Below the pieces are notes generated by a model. It saw nothing but the letters and a program-made list of their open reading frames with translations. It was not told where the DNA came from and did not search any database. Positions 24,082 through 34,078 of a DNA stretch of 64,000 nucleotides are shown here, in pieces. Within the stretch, counting starts at the first letter, position 1. Each line of letters starts with the position of its first letter. The DNA is from Panicum virgatum. Taxonomy: Eukaryota > Streptophyta > Magnoliopsida > Poales > Poaceae. Location of the stretch: the NCBI RefSeq assembly GCF_016808335.1, contig NC_053136.1, positions 2,586,531 through 2,650,530 of the forward strand, given 5' to 3'. The translations under genes and the position numbers were made by a program.

Positions 24082-26567
24082 AATGCAAGAAACGCAAGGG
24101 CGGTGCCTAGAACACATCTGAGCTCCTTTCGTGACCATGCAAGAACAACTGTAGAATCTGTTCCGGAAGTTGCCATGATTAGACTGGAAGCTCTGACGAT
24201 GCTGGTTTTGCAGTAGACCTGCGATACAGTCCGTGTTGATATAAAGAGCTCAGCAGACAGCCAGGCATCAAGAACTCATCTTTTGCACTGTTCTTCAGTA
24301 GTGCTTTCCACGGATACTTCTTATTCTTGAGATCTTGACCAAGCAATCTTTTTTGTCATAGCCTGAGCCCACTGGCGGTAAGGACCAGTGAGGATGATTC
24401 TGTTACCTGTAGCTCTCACCAGATAAAAGAATTCAGTGGAAACTTGTTCCAATCAATAGTTCGATCCCCTAGACTGCTCATCACTACGTAACACCAAACT
24501 GGACTTCAAAATGTGGCCAATCCTCCCAGTCCAGTGGAAACGTTCTCTACACTCTATAGACTAGAGCTTGGGCTGGTCATGCATACATCGAGTCCAGGCT
24601 AGAGCTAACCCAAGCATCCAATCACGCCCTATGAGACTACAGCTTAGATTGTGACCAAGACATATATAGATAGTACTCCCTCCATTTCAAATTATAGATT
24701 GTTTGACTTTTTTTATTCCAAATTTGATCACTCATCTTATTCAAAAATTTGTCTTAAGACGTCCACCGATTCAAGTACGAAAAAAAATGTGCCAAACCAG
24801 AAAAAGATCGAAAACAAAAGGATCACTTGGTGATGTTGGTAGGAACACACTCTCAATACAGAGTTTGGCATGCAGCAGGGCGCACATGTTGGCACTATTG
24901 TCATGCAAGAACTCAGGCTTCAAGTTCACTGTCTGCAGGACAGCGACTTCAATTGCCATCGACCTGTCCTAAGGTCATGTACATATTGATCTCCCTGCCA
25001 CAGCCCCTACCTACATATATAACCCCTCATATATAAGTTTTGCTCGATCGATTTGCGTTGCAAGTTGAAACCTTGCTTGCATTGCTGCCCTAAGTTTTCC
25101 TACCCACCTTGGTGTGCAGTGTCATGCTTAGAGATGCATGGGCTTAGGAGCCATCAGGATCTCGGCAGGCGCACACGTCCTTTGTCGACCGTCGCACTCA
25201 GCTTCCTGGAAAGGATTCTTCAAAGCTACCAGCACAGGATCACGAGGATGATTCGATCAAGTGCCGCAAGAAATACCGTCTCAAAAGAAAAACAAAAACA
25301 AAAACAAAAACAAAACAGAAGAAAAGGATCAGGATGGTCTGAGCTGCTAGGTGACGTCCCAAATGCATGTGGCCTTGGTGTTCAGCGATGCTACCTTAAT
25401 GCAGATGTGCTGATCTATCAGCTGGCACTGGCAGGCGGCAAGTTCCTACAAGAATGAACATGGTTTTCTTCCCTACTTCTACATCAGATGGAAAGAATTG
25501 CAAAATAAGTTAGATTATTGCTTTAATAAATAGGAGATGACTAGTGCTTCAAGACCTACAGATACGCGGCAGAACTAATTTCTCCCCAACCTTCTTGCTT
25601 GGATCCGCTTCGATCAGTGATCATCTCACTCTCCAATCTCCATCTCTCTTCATTCGAGCTTGGGCATGGGTCTATAAGGCTATGCCCTGGAGAAATATGG
25701 TCTCTTGCTACTCCGGCTTTCGCTTGTAGAGTAGTATCATGCAAACAGGCTTAGGGGGTGGTTGCAACTTGCAAATGAGGGCTCAATGTTTAAAGCCCTT
25801 GTGTCCCATCATCAGGTTCTTTGTTTTCTGCAGGTGCAAAGGTCAAAAGTGTGACCTCGTGTTTCCAGAGAACAGCACAAGCTCTCTGTGGCAAAGGACA
25901 ATACACAGAGCAAAGGGTCACCAGGGTTACAAGTTGAATGGAGTGTTCGTAAGAACACAACCTACTGCAGGAGTTGGACCACCTCAAAAACAAACTTATA
26001 GTGGCGACAAGAGAAACCGGGCCAACAGGGAAACCTCGTCCGTTTATTGAGCTTTCAGCCTATAGCCTGCACATCACACCGGTTCAAAGCCTAAGGGTTC
26101 TACAAACAGCAGCTAAATCAAACCATTCAGTCACCTTGTCACTGCTCCTCCCGTGTTCTAAAATGGCCCAAAACCATCTCGATAAATAAGAAAATAAATT
26201 AAGATTTGGAATTTGGCCGATGGCACAATAAATTCATCATATCCGTTCATGCAAAGTCGCAAACACAAATGAAAACATGATGTGTTCAGTAGTTCTCGAT
26301 CTCCCTAGATAAAACACAATGCTCAATGGGCATCATTCGATAGCGGCAATGTTCAGCTTAGAAGTAATCACGTTCCACTCTCTTAGTGCAGAACAGCAGA
26401 AGTCTAAACCAAAGCCCTTGAAAAATGTAGATTTGAGCGTTTTGGTATCTTTTCTACCTTCCTATATCGAACCAAAGAAAAAGCAGCCAGGAAGCATTGT
26501 CCAGATAGGTGCACGACTTCTTTTTGTAAACATTATTGTTGACACGTAACTCTGTGACAGATCCTAG
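24082..26567. other. Intergenic stretch between hAT element and LPA3
   Basis: No recognised gene. It contains one MITE-like end at 24675-24720 (CTCCCTCCATTTCAAATTAT with no partner end), an (AAAAAC)n run at 25281-25315, and two diverged copies of the small-gene leader repeat near 25110-25170 and 25590-25690. A frame at 25134-25457 starting MHGLRSHQDLGRRTRPLSTV follows a TATA-like TATATAACC near 25016; I cannot assign it. Confidence 0.5.
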
Positions 26568-29500
26568 CTATACAGAAGGAAGGATGTCGAGGGCCACTTC
26601 CTTCAACGAAGGCATTTCCTCTTGTTGATGCAAGCAGATGTAGCTGCCAGACGTTGCTTTCCTCAGGACCTTCCAAGGTCCAGGGTAGCACCTGCCATGA
26701 TAATATTGTTTGGCACAATGGTGAGATGTCTAATCTTGGTTTACAAAAAGACATGCAGTCTTTGTGCCATCACCAAATCATATAGCAAGGTCAGTTTTTT
26801 TTTTTTTTGCTTAAGTCTCAATTACAGTTAGCATTAAAGTTTGGATCCTCTGTGAAGTGTGACAGGTGAGACCTTTCATAGTGAAGTTTTGAGGATACAA
26901 TAGTTAGCATTTCATTTTAACAATTTTGACTAATCCGGAAATGATATCTACAAAATTCTGGGTAGGAGTCTATGCTAACCTTGCTCATGTAAATAAATGC
27001 ATGTGGTGCTAGATTTGAGGTGAACTAATTGTACCAGGCATATGATTAGAATGCAAACCTGAAAAGCGTTCCCCCTTTGACTCCCTTGAAATTGTGAATA
27101 TAGTAAACTGTGTCCAGTTTCGGGAGAAATGTTTTGGAAAGCTCTGCAAGTTTCGGGTAGAAGAATGACGGGTAGTCTTTGGTAGTCAAGGAATTAGAGT
27201 TGACAAGCATATATTTGTAAGTGTAGTCAGCCCAAGATGTCTTCTATTGAGAAAGGTGCTTCTCAATGCAAGATGTTCCCATAATGGACAATGTAGAACA
27301 ACATGGTAACATAGACAGAAACCATTAACTAATGCGTAAGACAATCTTCATATATACAGAATAAGGATACATCCACTTCTTATTCGGTCTAGTTCTCCAT
27401 TGAATATTATCAATTTCCGGTTGGTCCCAACAACTGCTTCCTTGTAAAGCTCTTCAACCACAAGCATTTCTGTAAACCACCATATTACTAAAGAGGTAAG
27501 CCCAAGTTTGATAGATCACTGATGGAGGGGATATCCCAAACTTAAGCAAAAGAGAGAAGGCAAACCATTGACATTGAAGTAAGGATAAGCCACAAGGAAT
27601 GACTCATCTTCTGGTTTGACACGGTCTGCCATTTTCACTTTTGTTGTAAAACCAAAATCTTCAAATAAGGATGGTTTTGTTAGATAATCTAGCTTCAGTG
27701 AACATCCTTCAAAGGCTGATTCTCTTGCAAAAGTAACCTCATTTGCCTCAGGAAAGAACTGAAACACGTGAGATAGGAACAATAGAGTCAACCAGGAGTT
27801 TTCAGTTGATAAAGGCAGGCCGTAACTAGTACATCTACTTGTGCTATCTCTCATAAATTTGACAAAGGCAAACCATAATAACTCTGCCTTTTTGCTATTT
27901 CAGCATTCCTAAATGATGCAGCAATCATTCACAAATATACACATTAATGACTAGAAGATCCAGATAAGGACATACTACTCTGGTTCTAGTAGCTTTCTCT
28001 GCAGGTACAAAGCGATCACAAAATTCTCTAATGAGAAGCATGCTTCCAGTCATCTCATTTCCTCCTTCGCCATCACCTAAAAGCAAGAATAGAAACAAGC
28101 TAGAGCATTTCCACCTGAAGTAAACCAAGGTACTCCCTCAAATCAAAATATGTCATTTTCGAGTTTCATACTTTTTAAATGTAAAGCCATCATAGAGCTT
28201 CTAGGCACCTGTCCATAATTTATTTTTACCATTATACCTTTCAAACTGAATGATATCACCTCTCATGAATGAGGTATCTTTTGCAATGTGTAATAAGTGA
28301 AGGGCATCCCTCTTCAATATTTTTTTAGTTCATGTGCACAAGTCTAAAAACAATTTATGTTCAGAATCTGGCAGAGCAGGTATACAAAAGGTCATCGATC
28401 TCGAACCTGGCACACTTTGTAGTCCAGCTGTAGGGAACTCGATTTCCTGTAGCATGTCATGTCAGAGTATCTTGATAGTTGATACACAAAAAAGAAATAA
28501 TCCAATTCAACGATCAGATGGAAGCTGACCAGTAGCTGCTTTCCATCCTTAAGAGCTGATTCAGCAGCTTCTTTAGCCTGAAATCACTACAGGTATATCC
28601 CGTTAGACATCCAATTATCTAGTTTCTTCTCAAAATAAGCACGTCCTAAAGTACAAATGATTGCTATCATCTAAAAGGCACAGCTAAATGCAGAGGTACA
28701 GGCAAAACAGTGGCATTGGAAAGTTATCGCGAGCAGCAGCAGACAGCAGCAGGAACGGTGGCTATGTGATACCAAATAATAATGTACAGGCTATGAGACC
28801 AGGATAAGGGCGGGATCACTCTCATCAACGCTGGATTTCTCCCAATTGCCAGTAGACTCTGATCATGGGTCCATTTATATACAGGGAGGATTGACTTCAC
28901 ATCTAAGAAACTAACCTTGACTATTACGGAATCCTACTTTATCTCTCTCTCTAATTTCCTAAAAACACCTCATCGCTTTCACAACTAGGTGAAGCGTACC
29001 TTCATTTGACTTATTCCTACCTTAACCTACTGCATGTACCTGGCCCATGGACAAAACACATCCCATAAAAGTTTGTCATTTCATAGTTAAATAGTATCAG
29101 TAGTTTATTTAAAAGAAATTGCTATCAAATAACTTGCCTTGTTTGAAAAGTGAAGCTCACATACTTGAGATACAAATTATAAATGAAGAGTTATTGGGGA
29201 CCCTGTCCCTCGTTGAGTTCTCCAAACTTGCAAAGCAACTAAGATAGACATGCAAAACTGGCAGTGTGTCACAGGATCAATCACACCCCATAAAGCTAGC
29301 GACTTTCAGGAATTGAGTTATCCCACCAATTACCTGCATCAGAAGTTCTGGATAATCACTTGGGAACTTTACATCAGACACATTGCGAGAGCCCTGGTCT
29401 CCAGTGACAGCATGAACTTGGAACCCGATTCTTGAATTTCTTCTTGCCATGCTGAACATACCACCAGTGCCATCGCCATTGCTGATTGTAGTAGGCATCC

Positions 29501-29675
29501 AATTAGAGACCTTTGAGAAACAAAGAAAAATAATAAGAAAGGCCAAAAACAAAGAGGAAGCAAAGAACAAAAGATATATATATTGTTTGGGAGAGTGTAC
29601 TTGTTTATTGGGAAAGGGAGTTTTGGAGATAAATGGAAGGTTAGCCATGGAGCTATAACTGGTTGCCATGGCCAT
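26568..29675 (-). CDS. LPA3: LPA3-like protein, photosystem II assembly factor (DUF1995)
   Basis: Nine exons on the minus strand: 29675-29601, 29510-29334, 28577-28530, 28446-28407, 28076-27979, 27758-27566, 27469-27371, 27176-27059 and 26691-26568. All junctions are GT..AG and the frame is continuous (972 nt, 323 residues). Recognisable blocks are KEAAESALKDGKQLL, EIEFPTAGL, NEMTGSMLLIREFCDRFVP, LDYLTKPSLFEDFGF and MADRVKPEDESFLVAYPYFN, then a C-terminal PSLKEVALDILPS. These match LOW PSII ACCUMULATION 3, a chloroplast protein that in Arabidopsis assists CP43 assembly into photosystem II. The first 45 or so residues are Ser/Arg-rich, consistent with a transit peptide. I chose the ATG at 29675; the frame stays open upstream but only through a (CT)n-encoded Ser-Leu run. 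Confidence 0.92.
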
Positions 29676-29715
29676 TGAAGCCTGGGGTGGATGGATATGT
29701 GCGTGGGGACTGGGG

Positions 29716-29717
<2 letters not shown>

Positions 29718-29757
<40 letters not shown>
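29718..29757. repeat. (GA)n microsatellite, 40 bp, in the LPA3 5' UTR
   Basis: A pure GA run, read as CT on the LPA3 sense strand, lying 43-82 bases upstream of the chosen start codon. CT-rich leaders are common in plant 5' UTRs and promoters. Confidence 0.95.
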
Positions 29758-29761
<4 letters not shown>

Positions 29762-30249
29762 GAGCAAATATTGAAGAGAAAATGGATAGCAATCTGTTTG
29801 TGAGGCCTTATTGTGTGGTCTCCAGTTGCTTTGGTGGGGACCATCTTGTCTGTTTGTGTGAACATTCTGCTCTAGGTTCATAAGCAGACTTTTCCCCTAC
29901 CCTGCATATTTCAAAATCGTAATTACATTAGGATATAATTATAGTATTTATGCACATAGCAGGTTCTCATAAAAAAATACTAGCTGAATAGAAAATTGAG
30001 TTGTGATATCCTTTTTAAAAGATGGAAAATCAATTCCATTAATCACCAACATGCAAATTTCATCCATACTCACATTCTTTCTCTGGAGTCCATTTTATTT
30101 CTTGCCTTGGCAACTACATCAACATTAAAATCAAGACTGTAAACTGGCTTTTCTGCTTCCTGTCCCATTAAATCGGCACAGCTTCCTTAGCTGATATGAA
30201 CTGCATTAACTGGCACCTCAGCTCTTCTAACTGCAGAAGCCATGAGCTA

Positions 30250-31207
30250 TGATACGCGGATACTTCGCAAAACTCACGTACCGGTATCGGATACCGTATC
30301 GGATACCCGTACTCCACGGATACTCCCGGATACGTATCCCGTAAGTATCAGACTATTTAGGTATTTTCAAATAATAAAAATAAATCGGATACTCGTGGGA
30401 TACCTGTGGATACCTGTCCGATACCTTCAAACCCTAACAACACCACTCAATCACTTTGTATAAAGGTCCTCCGTTCAGCTGTGCCACCCTCAACCCCACT
30501 CGCGCAGCCGCAGGCCCGCAGCAGCCTCGCACGGCTCCCTTGCTGTCACCGCCGCTCGGCCACCCGCCCACGCCTCCTCCTACTCCTTCCTCGCTGCTCA
30601 TCGCTCCCTTGCCGTCACCGCCGCCCGGGCACCCGCCCGTGCCTCCTCCTGCTCCTTCCCCATCGCTCGTCGCTCCCTTGCCATCACCTCCGCCCGCCAC
30701 CCGTCCGTGCCTCCTACTGCTCCAGCGGCTGCGCGGCCTGTCCAGACAGAGGCCCGCACATCTGTTAAAGCACTATTTAGGGTGGTGGTGCGCTGCTGGA
30801 GCTCGCCGCTGGCGGGCCGCCACGGCCGCCGGAGCGCGCCTCTGGACGGCCCGCGCCGCCGCTAGAGAGGGAGAGGATGAGCCGCGGCCTCAGGAGAGGG
30901 AGAGGAGGAGCCGAGAAGAAGACGACCGACATCCATTCGTGGAACAGACGAACAGGTAAGATAAGGTTGGTTCTTTTTTCCTTTGCCCCTTATATTTTCT
31001 AATAATTATAGAACATATGAATATATGAGTTTATGACGCATTATAGTCCTTGGAACTTCTATTTTCTCACATTCTAGTTTCTGAAACTTTTATTTATTTA
31101 TATTTTTTATATATATTGGCGTATTCCCGTATCCTTGTTTTTGGAAAAATGGCGTATCGGAGTATCCCCGTATCGCGTACCGGTATCCGTATCCGCGTAT
31201 CCGGGCA
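30250..31207. mobile_element. Terminal-inverted-repeat element with GATACGCGGATAC ends and GC-rich cargo
   Basis: The left end ATACGCGGATACTTCG is mirrored at the right, where the minus strand reads CCGGATACGCGGATACGG, and both ends carry dense GGATAC/GTATCC repeats. About 960 bp in total. The interior (30456-30959) is GC-rich and unlike the AT-rich flanks. I could not find a clean target duplication, so the superfamily is unresolved (hAT is possible) and the outer boundaries may be off by about 10 bp. Confidence 0.55.
30533..30739. repeat. 69-bp tandem repeat, three copies, proline-rich coding potential
   Basis: CTCCCTTGC recurs at 30535, 30604 and 30673, giving an exact 69-bp period and so 23-residue repeats (PPGHPPVPPPAPSPSLVAPL type) in the plus frame. 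It lies inside the TIR element. Confidence 0.85.
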
Positions 31208-31214
31208 ACATAGG

Positions 31215-31735
31215 TCACGAGCAAGCCCTTATTGCTTTGCATTTGAAGAAGGAACAAGCCCCATCTTCATCCATCATCCAGCAGGTCAGGCAAATTGTGT
31301 CTAGCTTAACACCACTCCTTTTGACATTGCACCTCAAAAGTAAACTGTTCTGGGTTGACCTCCACAAGAACATTTTGAATTTATTTAGCGCCTGCATCTT
31401 CCAAATACAAGACCACTGAACACTAGCATAATCGGAGTGATTTGAGGATGAAGCATTTTGCCGTTGCTCTAAGAACATTCACTTGTATGCCCAATTTTGC
31501 TGGAAAAACACCTTTCAGATCAGGGACATTCAGAGAAAATATCAATTACAAATTCTGAGTTCCACCTGCCCATAGGATCGATTTTAATGAAAGGATCTGG
31601 TTTGAGGGTCCAGTACCTCACCTTGACTAACTCTCTCAACCATGGACACCCATCAGGTTCCAAAGGAAGTTACCATGATACTGTTTTGAATTCTGTAATT
31701 GTGATCTTGAAGGAATCTCCACAGAATTAGGACCA
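31215..31735 (-). pseudogene. LINE-type ORF2 remnant with reverse-transcriptase zinc-binding domain
   Basis: On the minus strand a degraded frame reads NKFKMFLWRSTQNSLLLRCN, then CNVKRSGVKLDTICLTC and later FFKCKAIRAC. This is the zf-RVT pattern found at the C-terminus of plant LINE reverse transcriptases and of many derived pseudogenes. The sequence just upstream (to about 31735) holds matching fragments, including a FVIDIFSECP-like segment, in shifted frames. The finger and frame are broken, so no product is expected. Confidence 0.6.
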
Positions 31736-31782
31736 TGTAATCTTCCCAAAGACTTTCAATTAGGACATTCATGGCTTCTACC

Positions 31783-31910
31783 TATTACTAATGGAAGAGG
31801 GGAAGAAGAGACTGAACTGTATGCTTGTATTGAGATATGCCCAAAGGGCTATATATACAAGAGGAGACACCAAACCCTAAACTAGTACAATGACACTTAT
31901 AGCCTTAACA
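31783..31910 (-). repeat. 3' LTR of the non-autonomous element, 128 bp
   Basis: Reads TGTTAAGG... to ...TAGTAATA on the minus strand. It is preceded by the purine tract and followed by the CTACC duplication. Confidence 0.9.
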
Positions 31911-32779
31911 CCCCCTCTCAAATGCAACGTGAATGCAATGTCGTAGCATTTGGAGAGTTGATACTAAGCACTAGACTCAAACATAAACATGAAAATGATA
32001 CATCCAAAGTCCAAAATCAAAGATGTCATCAAAGCGTGCAACACTTGAACTTGTCGATGTAGAAAATGCTCCTCCACAAGAGGGTATTGCCAACACAACC
32101 GTACTTCAGCAAATAGCCCGAGTCTTCACAAACCAGTACGTCGACTCCTCAAACACGAGCCTTGCTTTGGAGACTTGAACTCGAAAAGAATAGTGGGATG
32201 TGTCAAACCAGCCAAAGATAGAAAGCACCACTGCAAGACGGCAAGTGGCGAGACAGGAAGGTGATGACGACAAATAAACGGCCATTGATCATAACGTGGA
32301 GCAAAACGGCTCCGAAAGGGACCAAGAGGGCATTGCCGCACCAACAACGATGACAATGATTAGCTAAATCAACGGAATTCAACTAACCATAAAAAAATTA
32401 AAAAGAAGATATTGGCTGATCTGACAATGAAATTGTGGACACGCACGGCTTTGACGAACTGGAGAAATATGTGGACTTGGATTGATAATGGTGGAATGTG
32501 ACACTGACTGAGATGCATATAGCAGAACATGAAACATGAAACTTGAGTAGAAGATACTGGCAGCAAGACAGATGCTATATAGCAGAAGCAAAAGGCACTT
32601 TGCCTCAAAACAGCAGAAATATATGACAATATACTACGGATAGAAGCAGCAGCAAGCAACGAGCAAAATAGAGCAGCAATGAACTGATGCAGATAGGCAG
32701 TAGATACTAGCAGAAGGATGCAATGCTGGCATGCTGCAAGCAAGACATGGATACATGAACAGAGCAGCAGCAAAACGTG

Positions 32780-33840
32780 CAGCACTAAAGTTGGGCACCC
32801 TCCTCAACCGGGCCTCCAGCAGGCAACAACCCAAAATGAGGCCCAGCATGACAACAGCGGGAGCAAAAGCTTGCCCTCGCAAGCAGGCAGCCAGGCAGGA
32901 GGGTGGGGTGGTGGCACGGATGACGGCTGACGAGCGGCGGTTGATGAAGATGAGGCGACGAGCGGCCGCGCGACGGGACGAGAGGAGGCCGCAACGGCGG
33001 CCAGCAGACGGAGGAGGAGGCCGCACGGACGCGCCCGGGCAGCGCGGACGGGCGCTGCGCGACGATGCGGATGGATGGGCAGGCGGTGCAGAGGACGTGC
33101 TGCCACGGGCGGCAGGCGACAAGCGGGGACGAGCTGATCCGCGACGGGCGGACGGCCGGCCGCAGATGGCCGTGGCCGGCGGCGCCAGGAGGAGCCCCGA
33201 CGGGCGGCAAGAGGAGGACCGACGACGACAGGCAGCCGACGCCCGGCGGACGGCCGTGGTCGGGCGAACGCGCAGGCGGCAGCGAATGGAGGCGCGCAGA
33301 CGCGCGCGGGCGGAGGGAGGCCACGACGGGCGGCGGTGGAGGACGACGGCGCGGATCCGACGGCGGTGAAGATCTTGCTGCTGCTAAGCCACGACGGGAG
33401 GACGGTCCACGACAGGCGGCGCAGGAGGCCGCGACGGGAGGTGGACAGGCGGCCGGCGGCTCCGCAACGGGCGGATCCACGACGGCGGAGGCCGTTGCGA
33501 CGGGCAGACGGCCAGCTCCGCGACCGGCGGAGATGAGTATGATGGCGCGGATGGGCAGTGGAGAGCCGGAACGGCGGTCAGACAGGCGGCGGCGCGCGAC
33601 GATGGCAGCGGATCCAGACGAGCAGGGGCTGCTGCTCCCCTCCCGCGAGCGCATCGACGACGGCGGGGCGCAGATGACACCTGACGGAGAAAAAAAATGG
33701 GTAAGTGCTGCTGCTGCTGTGACTCAAACTTAATGGGGAAATGGGTTTGGGGCTTGAGGGTTGCCGCCCCCAGGAGCAAGGCGAAGCTCCCAGGGGCAGC
33801 GCAGCGGCGACGAGAAGGGTGGTGGCCGGATCTCAACCTA
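32780..33840 (-). other. GC-rich interior of the non-autonomous element with long overlapping frames
   Basis: This block is strongly GC-rich while the rest of the interior (31911-32700) is AT-rich. It is open in several frames at once (minus 33654-32785, 289 residues; plus 33065-33733, 222 residues), which is what high GC alone produces. Residues are dominated by Arg, Pro, Ala and Ser, with no domain recognised. It may be a captured host sequence or a packaging/leader region. Confidence 0.5.
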
Positions 33841-33854
33841 GAGCTCTGTTACCA

Positions 33855-33982
33855 TATTACTAATGGAAGAGGGGAAGAAGAGACTGAACTGTATGCTTGT
33901 ATTGAGATATGCCCAGAGGGCTATATATACAAGAGGAGACCCCAAACCCTAGACTAGTACAATGACACTTATACCCTTAACA
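33855..33982 (-). repeat. 5' LTR of the non-autonomous element, 128 bp
   Basis: Same length and boundaries as the left copy, with four substitutions between them (about 97% identity). The primer site abuts its downstream end. Confidence 0.9.
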
Positions 33983-34078
33983 CTACCATATATCAGTGTT
34001 TGAAGGCATGTGGTTTTGAATGGTCTCAAAGAAACCATCTGAATTCCTTTTGATAACCATATCAAAGGATGTTGTCAT

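Larger units (their letters stand above)
31783..33982 (-). mobile_element. Complete non-autonomous LTR retrotransposon, 2200 bp, no retroviral proteins
   Basis: Two 128-bp direct LTRs (31783-31910 and 33855-33982) differ at four positions. A 5-bp direct duplication CTACC flanks the element (31778-31782 and 33983-33987). Minus orientation is set by the Met-tRNA-like primer site TGGTAACAGAGC (33854-33843) next to the right LTR and the purine tract GAGAGGGGG (31919-31911) next to the left LTR. A TATA box (TATATATAG, minus, around 33929-33921) lies within each LTR. The interior has no gag, protease, integrase or RT. It is larger than a typical TRIM and smaller than a typical LARD. Mobilisation must be in trans. 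Confidence 0.9.

Noticed and set aside
29277..29792. Longer LPA3 start giving a Ser-Leu-rich N-terminus that resembles a signal peptide
   Set aside because: The Ser-Leu run is encoded by a (CT)n microsatellite and the frame crosses the first intron; the ATG at 29675 gives a normal transit-peptide-like start.
32731..33836. Large overlapping frames (222-289 residues) on both strands
   Set aside because: They lie inside the non-autonomous LTR element in very GC-rich sequence, have no motifs and overlap each other in many frames.
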